This document shows, one piece after another, positions 17,705 through 26,130 of a stretch of DNA of 64,000 nucleotides (position 1 is the stretch's first letter; each line of letters opens with the position of its first letter). The notes beneath the pieces were generated by a model. It did no database searches. It was not told the origin of the DNA and saw nothing but the letters and a program-made list of their open reading frames with translations. A program made the translations under genes and the position numbers. The stretch lies in NCBI GenBank assembly GCA_050746125.1, contig JBOGKX010000142.1:22955-86954 (forward strand), written 5' to 3'. This DNA comes from JAJPKR01 sp050746125 (GTDB lineage Bacteria; Acidobacteriota; Terriglobia; Terriglobales; SCQP01).

Positions 17705-18691
17705 CTACCAAGGCCGTTGCTGACGATACCACGCGACCGTCCTGTCAAGCCCAGCCTGGAGCGGCACCTGCGGGCGCCAGTCGAGGTCTTGGCGAGCAAA
17801 AGAGCTGTCGAGAAATTGGCGATCGATCTCGCCGCTGGCGGTTCCATGCACGTCGGGTTCCAGGTCGCCGCGGCCGCACGCCGCCAGAATGGCGCGCGTG
17901 AGGTCGAGCACCGCCAGCGGCTCGTCGGTGCCAAAGTTGAAGGCCTCGCCGCGATGCCGCCCGTGGCCGAGGCTCCCGGCCAGTTTCAAATAGCCGTCAA
18001 CCGCGTCGGTGACGTAGAGGTAATCGCGCACCGGAGTGCCGTCGCTGCGGATCACCGGCCGTTCGCCGCAGAGAGCGGCGCGGATGGTGCCGGGCACGAT
18101 GCGGGACCAGTTCAAGTCGCCGCCACCGTAGAGATTGGCGCAGCGGGTCACGGCCACGGGTAGGCCATAGGCGTGAAAGAAACTGCGGGCGATCATTTCC
18201 GCGCACGCCTTCGAGACGTCATAGGGGAAGCGCGGCTGGAGACAAAACTCCTCGCGATACGGCAGCCGATCGTGGCTGCCGTAGGCCTTGTCGCTGGAAG
18301 CCACGATCACGGCGGCCAGCGCCGGCTGATGGCGGCGGCAGGCGTCGAGCAACGTCCACGTGCCGCGAATATTGGCCTCGAAGGTCGCCACCGGGCTGCG
18401 CTGCGCCACCCCGACGAGCGTCTGCGCCGCCAGGTGAAACACCACGCTCACCTCGTAATCGGCCAATGCCCGCTCGCAGGCCGCCCCATCCTCGACCGCG
18501 CCGTTGACGCGCGTGACCCGGCCCGCCAAACCCATCAGTTCGAGCCCGCTCGGCCGCGGCTCGTCGCGCACTAAAGCGATCACCCGCGCGCCGCCGGCGA
18601 GCAAGGCTTCGCATAGCCATCCGCCTAGAAATCCGCTCGCGCCCGTGACTAGCACGGAGCGGCCCTGCCAGGGAAACGAAGTCATCGTCAT
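17705..18691 (-). CDS. NAD-dependent sugar-nucleotide epimerase/dehydratase (CDP-glucose 4,6-dehydratase-like)
   Basis: This 328-residue extended SDR has the Rossmann GASGFLGG motif (about 17-24), the active-site YDVSK and the SSDKAYGS region. The segments CANLYGGGDLNWSRIVPGT and GTPVRDYLYVTDAV closely follow the CDP-glucose 4,6-dehydratase (RfbG) pattern as I know it. That enzyme leads to 3,6-dideoxyhexoses of surface polysaccharide. No partner glucose-1-phosphate cytidylyltransferase is beside it. Its ATG overlaps the ychF stop (ATGA), so the two are co-translated. It converges on fahA with 25 bases between. Confidence 0.82.
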   Translation of the reverse strand: MTMTSFPWQGRSVLVTGASGFLGGWLCEALLAGGARVIALVRDEPRPSGLELMGLAGRVTRVNGAVEDGAACERALADYEVSVVFHLAAQTLVGVAQRSPVATFEANIRGTWTLLDACRRHQPALAAVIVASSDKAYGSHDRLPYREEFCLQPRFPYDVSKACAEMIARSFFHAYGLPVAVTRCANLYGGGDLNWSRIVPGTIRAALCGERPVIRSDGTPVRDYLYVTDAVDGYLKLAGSLGHGRHRGEAFNFGTDEPLAVLDLTRAILAACGRGDLEPDVHGTASGEIDRQFLDSSFARQDLDWRPQVPLQAGLDRTVAWYRQQRPW

Positions 18692-19755
18692 CCACTATGG
18701 CGAATATGCATCACGTCGCCGTCCTGCACCAGATAATCCTTGCCCTCCAACCGCAGCCGCCCCTTGTCGCGCGCCGCCGCTTCGCCGCCGAATTGCAGCA
18801 ACTCATCCCAGCGGATGACTTCGGCGCGGATGAAATGGGTAGAGAGGTCGCTGTGGATCGCCCCCGCTGCCTCGACCGCACGCGTGCCGGCGGGAATCGT
18901 CCAGGCGCGGCACTCATCCTCGCCGGCGGTGAAAAACGAGATCCGGCCCAGCAAGGCGTAGGCCGCGCGCGCCAGGCGCACCAGTCCCGATTCCTTCAAG
19001 CCATAGCTTTGCAGAAAAGCCGCCGCTTCTTCCGGCGACAGGCCGGCGATCTCCGCCTCCACCTTGGCGCAGACCCCCACTAGCGCGGTTTTCGGCGCGC
19101 CCTCCCCGGAAAGCCCGGCCCGCTCCGCTGCGCGGTCCAGTTGCGCGGCTTCCTCTTCGCCGACATTCAAGGCATACAGGATGGGCTTTTGGCTAAGGAA
19201 CTGAAAGCCGCGCATCAGCTTTTCTTCGGCAACCGAAAGCGGCAGCGTGCGCAATGGCTTTTCCGCTTCCAAGTGAGCCTTCATGCGCTCCAAGAGCGCC
19301 GCCTCTTCGGTCAGCGCCGCGCTGCGCTGCTTCTTGAGGTCTTTTTGAAGGCGCTCTTGGCGTTTTTCCACCTGCCCGAGATCGCTGACGATCAGGTCGA
19401 ATTCTAACTTGGCGATATCGCGGCGGGGATCGATTTCGCCGGCCTCGTGCGGCACCGCCGGGTCGGGGAACGTGCGCACTACGTGAATCAGGGCGTCCAC
19501 GCCACGCAGAGCGGCGATGCCGCTGCCGTCGCGCAGCGAGGCTTCGGTCAGCGACGCCACGTCCACCAACTCGAGGGCGGCATGGGTCAATTTGGCGGGA
19601 TGGTAAAGCTCGGCAAGTTGGTCCAGGCGCGCGTCCGGCACTTTGGCCACGCCGATGGCATCTTCCCGCCGGCCGAGGGCCGGCACGATGCCGGTCATCA
19701 TACTGAACAGCGAGGTCTTGCCGACTTGTGGCAGACCCACGATTCCCGTTTTCAT
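18688..19755 (-). CDS. ychF: YchF/OLA1-type ribosome-binding ATPase
   Basis: This P-loop protein of the Obg-related YchF family binds ribosomes and prefers ATP over GTP. The 355 residues are of normal length. Walker A is GLPQVGKT (7-14). The G4 position reads NVGEE rather than NKxD, the hallmark that changes nucleotide choice in this family. A coiled-coil insertion (about 125-175, Lys/Glu-rich) follows, and a C-terminal TGS domain carries the ending RLEGKDYLVQDGDVMHIRHS. It is co-translated with the sugar-nucleotide dehydratase gene downstream. Confidence 0.94.
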   Translation of the reverse strand: MKTGIVGLPQVGKTSLFSMMTGIVPALGRREDAIGVAKVPDARLDQLAELYHPAKLTHAALELVDVASLTEASLRDGSGIAALRGVDALIHVVRTFPDPAVPHEAGEIDPRRDIAKLEFDLIVSDLGQVEKRQERLQKDLKKQRSAALTEEAALLERMKAHLEAEKPLRTLPLSVAEEKLMRGFQFLSQKPILYALNVGEEEAAQLDRAAERAGLSGEGAPKTALVGVCAKVEAEIAGLSPEEAAAFLQSYGLKESGLVRLARAAYALLGRISFFTAGEDECRAWTIPAGTRAVEAAGAIHSDLSTHFIRAEVIRWDELLQFGGEAAARDKGRLRLEGKDYLVQDGDVMHIRHSG

Positions 19756-20075
19756 AGTGTCCGGAGCCCGCCGAGGACAAGACTGCCGGGGCGGCGACCA
19801 GCGTTACCCCGGCCGGCAGGCGACGGGCCCTCCGCCCAAACGTGGGGAGCAGCGGCGAATCTCCAACATAACATGGCCCTTCGGTACCGATTTGACACTC
19901 CACCCGCACGCAACCGGCCACACGCCCGAAGGAAAAAGTCGGAAAACAAGCAACACTCCTTGAGGAGTTCTGCATCGTAGCCGACAGGGTCAGAGTGGCA
20001 GGCAAGGCGAGATGAATGCCGCGCCGGCGCTCGGCTCGGCGGCTTAGGCCGCGGTAAATCGTGGGGACAACTACC
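19756..20075. other. 320-base non-coding region between ychF and the ECF sigma factor
   Basis: No credible gene is visible here. The region must hold the divergent promoters of ychF (minus) and the sigma-factor gene (plus). One clear element is the near-perfect palindrome ACTCCT-TG-AGGAGT at 19955-19968, about 110 bases before the sigma-factor start. A GC-rich inverted pair CCGGGG/CCCCGG lies near 19790. Neither a clear sigma-70 promoter nor an ECF-type promoter could be assigned with confidence. Confidence 0.5.
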
Positions 20076-20750
20076 ATGGAGAGGCAACCCGTCGCTCCCG
20101 CCAAGCCATCCCACCTCGGCATCAATTCCAGCCGACGAGGGATTACTCTGACGAATCGAGCGACAGCGGCCGAATCCTGGAACGAAGCAGAGGCGATCGA
20201 TCGAGCAAAACAGGGAAACGCGGAAGCGTTCGCGCTCTTGTACCACCGGCACAAGCGGCGCGTCTATTCGCTTTGTCTGCGCATGACCGGCAACACCGCC
20301 GAGGCGGACGACCTGGCGCAAGAGGCTTTTCTACAGCTCTTTCGCAAAATCGCCACCTTTCGCGGGGAGAGCGCTTTTTCCACCTGGCTGCACCGGCTCT
20401 CGGTGAACGTAGTGCTGATGCATCTGCGCCGGAAAGGCCTGCCGGAAGTTTCCCTGGAAGAGACCACGGAGCCGAGCCAAGAGGACGGGCCGAAGCGTGA
20501 CATCGGCACCCCCGACTTGGCATTGGTAGGGTCGGTGGACCGCGTGAATTTGGAACGCGCCATCCAGCGCCTGCCGCCCGGCTACCGCACCATCTTCGTT
20601 CTCCACGATATGGAAGGCTATGAGCACAACGAAATCGCGGAGATGATGCGATGTTCGATCGGTAACTCGAAATCGCAATTACACAAGGCCCGCATGAAGC
20701 TGCGCGATCTGCTGCAATTGCCTCACACGCAAGGCGCGGCGCGATCGTAA
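20076..20750 (+). CDS. ECF-type (sigma-70 family) RNA polymerase sigma factor
   Basis: The 224-residue product has sigma region 2 (about residues 50-125, with the DDLAQEAFLQLFRKI and STWLHRL segments) and region 4 (about 155-210, RLPPGYRTIFVLHDMEGYEHNEIA). A linker of about 35 residues joins them. This is the RpoE-like ECF layout. The ATG at 20076 is used; an in-frame GTG at 20061 adds five residues and is nearly as plausible. A small Cys/His protein gene follows 96 bases downstream and looks like its partner. The signal it answers to is unknown. Confidence 0.9.
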   Translation: MERQPVAPAKPSHLGINSSRRGITLTNRATAAESWNEAEAIDRAKQGNAEAFALLYHRHKRRVYSLCLRMTGNTAEADDLAQEAFLQLFRKIATFRGESAFSTWLHRLSVNVVLMHLRRKGLPEVSLEETTEPSQEDGPKRDIGTPDLALVGSVDRVNLERAIQRLPPGYRTIFVLHDMEGYEHNEIAEMMRCSIGNSKSQLHKARMKLRDLLQLPHTQGAARS

Positions 20751-20846
20751 AGCAGTCTCCCTCAAACACCGCCGGCCGCGAGGTCCGGCGCCAAGAGTTG
20801 AGACATAATAAAGGGAGTTGCGGCCTTGGCGCTCTTGGAGAGGGCC

Positions 20847-21188
20847 ATGACTGAATGTGAAGTTTTCGACGCTGCGCTGGCGGAATCGCCGGATCTCAAC
20901 CGCCTCGCCCGAGGCGCGCGCATGCATGCCAATTCCTGCGTGCGTTGCGCGCGGATCTTGACCGACCTGGAAGCGATCGTCGCGAAAGCGGCCGGCTTGG
21001 CCGCGGCGGAATCGATCCCCGATCCGCCGCCGGAAATCTGGGACCAAATTCGCCGGCAGTTGGAGAAGGAAGGAATTATCCACGCCAACGGCAACGCCCC
21101 GCGCCGCCCCAAGTCCAAGTCCAAACCCAAGGCCAAAGCCGGCTCGCTGCCGCGCTTGGTGCACACGTCCCCCCGTTCCGGCTCTTAG
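20847..21188 (+). CDS. Small ZAS-motif protein, probable soluble anti-sigma factor
   Basis: The 113-residue protein carries HANSCVRC, the His-x3-Cys-x2-Cys signature of zinc-binding anti-sigma (ZAS) domains, near residues 27-34, next to helical segments. It lacks any transmembrane segment. It ends in a very basic, Lys/Pro/Ser-rich tail (about residues 85-113). It directly follows the ECF sigma gene, which supports an anti-sigma role in the cytoplasm, perhaps redox-sensitive through the zinc cysteines. The ATG at 20847 has GGAG six bases upstream. A TTG at 20826 with AAGGGAG eight bases before it is an alternative. Confidence 0.7.
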   Translation: MTECEVFDAALAESPDLNRLARGARMHANSCVRCARILTDLEAIVAKAAGLAAAESIPDPPPEIWDQIRRQLEKEGIIHANGNAPRRPKSKSKPKAKAGSLPRLVHTSPRSGS

Positions 21189-21275
21189 CCCGGCCCCGCG
21201 CCGCTCGCCTTCCCGCGCCTGCGCCCTGGCGGATCTTTTTGCCGCCGCAGGAAGGCGGGCGCGTAATATATCCGC

Positions 21276-22379
21276 ATGAGAGCCGTCGCGATCGTTCCCG
21301 GGCAAGGCGCGCTGCATCTCGCCCAACGGCCCGACCCGCCCGCCCCATCCGCCGGCCAGGTTTTGCTGCGCGTGCTCGCCGTCGGCATCTGCGGAACGGA
21401 CCGCGAGGAGGCGGCGGGAGGCCGCGCCAAGGCGCCCGACGGCGCCGCGGACCTGGTGATTGGCCACGAGATGGTGGGCGCAGTCGTGGCCGCCGGTGCC
21501 GGCGTGCAGCGGGTGGCGGTCGGCGACCATGCGGTGTTCACGGTGCGCCGCGGCTGCGGGCGTTGCGCCCCTTGCGCCATGAACCGCCCCGACATGTGCC
21601 TCACCGGCGACTACCGCGAGCGCGGCATTTGGGGCCTGGATGGCTACCAAACCGAGCACGTGCTCGACAACGAGCAGTACCTGGTGCGGGTGGCGCCGGA
21701 GCTGGGGCTGCACGGCGTGCTGACCGAGCCGACCTCGGTCGCCGAGAAAGCGATTACGGAGGCGGTGCGCATCCAAACCTCGCGCCTGCCGCAAGCCGGC
21801 GAGCATCCCGACTGGCTGTACGGCCGGCGCTGCTTGGTGGCGGGTCTCGGTCCGATCGGCTTGCTGGCCGCGCTGATCTTGCGCTTGCGCGGCGCGCAAG
21901 TGCATGGCCTCGACATCGTGCCAGAATCCTCCGCCCGCCCGCAATGGCTGATCGCGCTGGGCGGCCAATATCTCAACGGTACGAAGGTTAAGCTCGACGA
22001 CCTGCGGGACAACACCGGCGGCGCCGAGCTCATCGTCGAGGCCGCCGGCATCGCCTCGCTCTCGTTCAGCCTGCTCGACGCGCTGGCCCCGGGCGGCGCC
22101 TACGTTCTGACTGGGATTCCCGGCGGCAATCGGGCGCTCGAACTCTCCGGCGCGGCGCTGATTCGGCGCTTGGTGTTGAACAACCAGGTCATGTTCGGCA
22201 GTGTCAATGCCGCCCGCGATCACTATCAAATGGCGGTGGACGATCTGCACGCCGGACAACTGCGCTGGCCGGGTCAGTTGGAGAAACTTCTCACTCATCG
22301 CCACTCTCCCGCCGATTTCGCCACCGCCTTCACCGCCCATCCCGCCGACGAGATCAAATCCTTCGTTGCCTGGTCGTAG
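21276..22379 (+). CDS. Zinc-dependent medium-chain dehydrogenase, glucose 1-dehydrogenase type
   Basis: The 367-residue enzyme has the catalytic-zinc motifs GICGTDRE (about 37-44) and GHEMVG (about 63-68). A structural-zinc lobe with four cysteines follows (CGRCAPCAMNRPDMC, about 94-108). The Rossmann motif GLGPIG sits near 189. Segments such as YRERGIWGLDGYQTE and LTEPTSVAEKA resemble archaeal glucose/galactose 1-dehydrogenases. It would oxidise an aldose to the lactone with NAD(P). It stands alone between the sigma/anti-sigma pair and the S9 peptidase. The sugar preference is not provable from sequence. Confidence 0.85.
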   Translation: MRAVAIVPGQGALHLAQRPDPPAPSAGQVLLRVLAVGICGTDREEAAGGRAKAPDGAADLVIGHEMVGAVVAAGAGVQRVAVGDHAVFTVRRGCGRCAPCAMNRPDMCLTGDYRERGIWGLDGYQTEHVLDNEQYLVRVAPELGLHGVLTEPTSVAEKAITEAVRIQTSRLPQAGEHPDWLYGRRCLVAGLGPIGLLAALILRLRGAQVHGLDIVPESSARPQWLIALGGQYLNGTKVKLDDLRDNTGGAELIVEAAGIASLSFSLLDALAPGGAYVLTGIPGGNRALELSGAALIRRLVLNNQVMFGSVNAARDHYQMAVDDLHAGQLRWPGQLEKLLTHRHSPADFATAFTAHPADEIKSFVAWS

Positions 22380-22511
22380 CCGCGCTCGCCGCCAATGGGA
22401 GGCCCGCTCCGCACAGGGCCTCGCCAAGTTGCCGCAAACGGTGTGCCTGCGCGCCCGCTCGTGGTAGAGTGCTCGATTCCGGCGCAACTCCGGTTTGGAG
22501 GGTTCACCACC

Positions 22512-25208
22512 GTGTCCGCACTTCGCCTCGTTCGTAGGTTGGCCGCCGGGCTGTGCGCCTGCCTGCTCCCGCTGCCGCTCATGGCCCAGGTCGGCTCGTC
22601 TGCCGCCGCGGCGCCACCGCCGCGGCCGCGCGCCAACTATGCCCTGGCGGCCCGCTTTCTGCCGGCGGAAATGACGAAACTGGTTTTCGACACCGAGGTG
22701 ACGCCGCACTGGTTCACCACCTCGGACAAGTTTTGGTTCAGCTTCGAAACCCCCAGCGGAACCGACTATTACCTCGTGAATCCCGCTCTCCATACCCGCG
22801 CGCCGCTGTGGAACAACGCCAAGCTCGCGGCCGAGCTTTCGGGGCTGACCGGCTTCCCCTATGACGCCCAACATCTGCCGGTGAAGAATTTGAAGCTCGT
22901 GGAGCACGACGCCGCGCTCCGCTTCGAGGTCACAGTACGCCGGGACGCGGTGATCCCGGGCGAGTCCCCGGCCGACCGCGCCCGCTCGCTGGCGGCGGAA
23001 ACGAAGCTCGATCTCACTACCCGGCAAGCTGCCGGCGGCGTGGGGGATAAGAACGACGACTCCAGCGCCGGCAAAAAACGCACTCTCTACTTCCGATTCG
23101 ATCTGGCCACCGGCCAACTCCGTCGTCTGGACGGCTTTGTTCCGCCCCCGGCACGGCCGCTTTGGGCTTCACTCTCGCCCGACCGCCAAACCGCGGTTTT
23201 CGCGCGCGGATACAACCTGTACATGATGGATGCCGGCAACTACGCCAAAGCGCTAGCGAATCCGGCCGATCCCTCCATCGCCGAGACGCAGCTGACCACC
23301 GATGGCGTTGCCGGTTTCAGCTATGCGCGCTCGTTGGTGCCGGAAGTGCAGAAGGCGCTGGCCAGAATCGACGGTAAGGACGCGCGGGATACAGCCGGCA
23401 TGCGCGCGCCTTCGGTGGCGATTCATTGGTCGCAGGACGCGAAGAAGTTCGCGCTGGTGCGCGAGGACGTGCGCAAGGTGGGCGAGCTCTGGACCATCCA
23501 TTCGCTCGTCAACCCGCGCCCGGTGCTGCAAAGCTACCCGTACGCCATGCCGGGGGAGGCGAACGTCCCCGTCCCCGAGATTCAGATCTTCACCGTCGCC
23601 TCCCGGCAACGAATCGTGATTCCGGAACGGACCTTGCCCTTAGTCGATCCGGAGATCAGCATCTCCGACGCGCCGCTCAGCAATCAGGATCGCGAGGAGG
23701 CGCGCGCCGCCAACCGGGAGCTCAGCCGGTTGGGCCTCGCCTCCGTGCCCTACCGACTGGGAGCGACCGCCCGCTGGCTTTCGGCCGACGACTCGAAACT
23801 ATATTTCATGGATACCGACCGCACTTATCGCGAAGCCGACGTCTGTGTCGCCGATACCACTACCGGCGCGGTCACGACGCTGATTCGCGAAGTCTCGAAT
23901 GTTTGGCTCGACACCCGCCCGCCCCGCCTGGTCGGCGGCAAGGAAATCGTCTGGTGGTCCGAGCGAGATGGCTGGGGCCACTACTACCTCTATGACGCCG
24001 CCGGCAAGCTGGAGAACGCGGTCACCGGCGGCACGTATCAATCCGATCGAATCCAGGCCCTGGACGATGCGGCACGCGTGATGTATTTCACCGCCGAGGG
24101 GCGGGAACACGGCGAAGATCCCTATTACACGCACCTCTACCGCGTGAACCTGGACGGCACCGGTCTCCGGCTGCTCACGCCGGGAAACTTCTCGCATGCC
24201 ATCGCGGCGCCCGACGACGGCAAATATTTCGTCGACACGTTTTCCCGCGTCGACACCGCGCCGCGCTCGGTGCTGCTCGACGATCAGGGCGCGCAAATCG
24301 CCGACCTGGCCACCGCCGATCTCAGCCACCTGCTCGAGGCTGGGTACGAGTTCCCCACGCCGTTCCACGTCAAGGCCGCCGACGGCATCACCGACCTGTA
24401 CGGCGTGATGTACAAGCCTTTCGATTTCGACCCGCAACGGAAATACCCGATCATCGAGTACGTCTATCCCGGCCCCCAGACCGAGTCCGTCACCAAGACG
24501 TTCACCCCCAAGGATCCGCAGATTCCACTGGCGCAGCTCGGCTTGATCGTCATCGAGGTCGGAAACCGCGGCGGCAGTCCGCAGCGCGACAAATGGTATG
24601 ACGCCTATGGCTACGGCAACTTGCGCGACTACGGCCTCGCCGACAAGAAGGCGGCAGCCGAGGAGCTGGCGGCTCGCTATCCCTTTATCGACATCGGCCG
24701 GGTAGGCATTTGGGGCCACTCAGGCGGCGGCTTCATGACCGCCGCCGCGCTGCTGCAATATCCGGACTTCTTCAAGGCCGGCTGGTCGGAATCGGGCAAT
24801 CACGAAAACAACGTGTACAACAAGTTTTGGAGCGAAAAGAACGACGGCGTGCGCGAAGAAGCGCAAAAAGACGGCACCGTCAAATTCATCTACGACATCG
24901 AAAAAAACTCCGCGCTGGCCAAGAACCTCAAGGGCCATCTCATGCTGACCAGCGGAGACATGGACGACAACGTCTCGATGGTCAACACCATGCGCCTGGC
25001 GAACGCCCTGATTCACGCCGACAAGCGTTTCGAGATGCTGGTCTTCCCCGGCATGCGCCACTCCTATCAGCCCATCGCCGACTACGTGCTGCTGCGCCGC
25101 ATGGATTTCTTCGCTCATTGGCTGCTCGGGGACGCGGAGACCGGCGCCGATATTTTGGAGCTGCAAAACGAGAAGCAGGCGACGCCGAGCAAGCGGTTCC
25201 CCGAGTAG
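22512..25208 (+). CDS. Secreted S9 family peptidase, dipeptidyl-peptidase IV type
   Basis: The 898-residue protein begins with a signal peptide (cleavage probably near LMAQ, residues 23-26). A long beta-propeller DPP-IV N-terminal region (about 60-600) follows, then an alpha/beta-hydrolase domain. The nucleophile is S737 in GIWGHSGGGF. The acid is in SGDMDDNV and the His in PGMRHSYQ. Such enzymes remove X-Pro or similar dipeptides from exported peptides. The GTG at 22512 is chosen because GGAGGG lies about ten bases upstream and the signal peptide starts there. It converges on the phzF-family gene with 12 bases between. Confidence 0.93.
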   Translation: MSALRLVRRLAAGLCACLLPLPLMAQVGSSAAAAPPPRPRANYALAARFLPAEMTKLVFDTEVTPHWFTTSDKFWFSFETPSGTDYYLVNPALHTRAPLWNNAKLAAELSGLTGFPYDAQHLPVKNLKLVEHDAALRFEVTVRRDAVIPGESPADRARSLAAETKLDLTTRQAAGGVGDKNDDSSAGKKRTLYFRFDLATGQLRRLDGFVPPPARPLWASLSPDRQTAVFARGYNLYMMDAGNYAKALANPADPSIAETQLTTDGVAGFSYARSLVPEVQKALARIDGKDARDTAGMRAPSVAIHWSQDAKKFALVREDVRKVGELWTIHSLVNPRPVLQSYPYAMPGEANVPVPEIQIFTVASRQRIVIPERTLPLVDPEISISDAPLSNQDREEARAANRELSRLGLASVPYRLGATARWLSADDSKLYFMDTDRTYREADVCVADTTTGAVTTLIREVSNVWLDTRPPRLVGGKEIVWWSERDGWGHYYLYDAAGKLENAVTGGTYQSDRIQALDDAARVMYFTAEGREHGEDPYYTHLYRVNLDGTGLRLLTPGNFSHAIAAPDDGKYFVDTFSRVDTAPRSVLLDDQGAQIADLATADLSHLLEAGYEFPTPFHVKAADGITDLYGVMYKPFDFDPQRKYPIIEYVYPGPQTESVTKTFTPKDPQIPLAQLGLIVIEVGNRGGSPQRDKWYDAYGYGNLRDYGLADKKAAAEELAARYPFIDIGRVGIWGHSGGGFMTAAALLQYPDFFKAGWSESGNHENNVYNKFWSEKNDGVREEAQKDGTVKFIYDIEKNSALAKNLKGHLMLTSGDMDDNVSMVNTMRLANALIHADKRFEMLVFPGMRHSYQPIADYVLLRRMDFFAHWLLGDAETGADILELQNEKQATPSKRFPE

Positions 25209-25220
25209 GAGGGCGGCGCC

Positions 25221-26015
25221 TTAGGCCACGAGCGCGGCGCGCATCACCGTCACCGCTTGGCCGGCCAGAATCACCCGCTCGCCTTGCGGGCGCACCCGCA
25301 CCACGCCGCCGCGGGGCGACGCTTGATAAGCGGTCAGTTCAATGCGGCCGAGCTGCGCCGCCCAGTACGGACCGAGCGCGGCGTGCGCCGAGCCGGTCAC
25401 GGGATCTTCGTCAATGCCCGAGCCGGGAGCGAAAAAACGGGAAACGAAATCGAACTCCGGCCGCTCCGAACGGGCGGTCACGATGACACCGCGCACCGGC
25501 AAGCGGCGCAAGCGACCATGATCGGGCTGAAGCGCGCGCACCGCGGCTTCCGAGCCGAGTTCGACCAGATAGTCGAATTCGTTTTTGCCGACGAACTTCG
25601 CCTGCTCGGTTCCGAGCGCGGGCAAGAGCTCGGGGGGCGGGGGCGCGGGGGCGACATGCTTGGCGGGAAAATCCATCTCGATCCATTCGCCATTGCGCGC
25701 CGCCGTCAACGGGCCGCTCAGGGTTTGAAACCGCGCGACAGCGCCGGCGGGAAGATGGCCGTCCTCCCATAAAACATGAGCGGCGCCCAGAGTCGCATGT
25801 CCACACAGCGCCACTTCCACCGCCGGGGTGAACCAGCGCAGCCGGTAGCCGCCATCTTCGCCATGCAGGAACGCCGTCTCGGAAAGATTCATCTCCCGTG
25901 CCACGGCGCGCATCCAGGGCTCCTCGGCGGGCTCGGCCAGCACGCACACCGCGGCCGGATTGCCGCTGAACGGGGTGGCGGTGAACGCGTCAACCTGCAC
26001 GATCGTAACTGTCAT
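25221..26015 (-). CDS. PhzF family isomerase/epimerase
   Basis: The 264-residue protein has the diaminopimelate-epimerase-like double fold. Family motifs are VDAFTATPFSGNPAAV at the start, NLSETAFL with the catalytic Glu, CGHATLGAAHVL and EDPVTGSAHAALGPYW. Characterised members include PhzF of phenazine synthesis, but most genomic copies have no known substrate, and no phenazine genes are present. The ATG at 26015 begins the conserved region; upstream in-frame ATGs add up to 14 poorly conserved residues. Confidence 0.9.
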   Translation of the reverse strand: MTVTIVQVDAFTATPFSGNPAAVCVLAEPAEEPWMRAVAREMNLSETAFLHGEDGGYRLRWFTPAVEVALCGHATLGAAHVLWEDGHLPAGAVARFQTLSGPLTAARNGEWIEMDFPAKHVAPAPPPPELLPALGTEQAKFVGKNEFDYLVELGSEAAVRALQPDHGRLRRLPVRGVIVTARSERPEFDFVSRFFAPGSGIDEDPVTGSAHAALGPYWAAQLGRIELTAYQASPRGGVVRVRPQGERVILAGQAVTVMRAALVA

Positions 26016-26130
26016 GCCCTTAAAGTTAAATATAGTCATCATAGGGCACGGGACCAACGTGCGGCTGACCGGATCTGCTCGCCGCCGACGCGCGCGCTTT
26101 CTTTCGCCCCTTATGCCGGCCGCGGACGAG

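Noticed and set aside
20679..23117. Open frame of 812 codons on the minus strand
   Set aside because: It runs antisense through the ZAS protein, dehydrogenase and S9 peptidase genes. Such long antisense frames arise from high GC in third positions; the product has no domain and an odd Gln/Arg/Ala composition.
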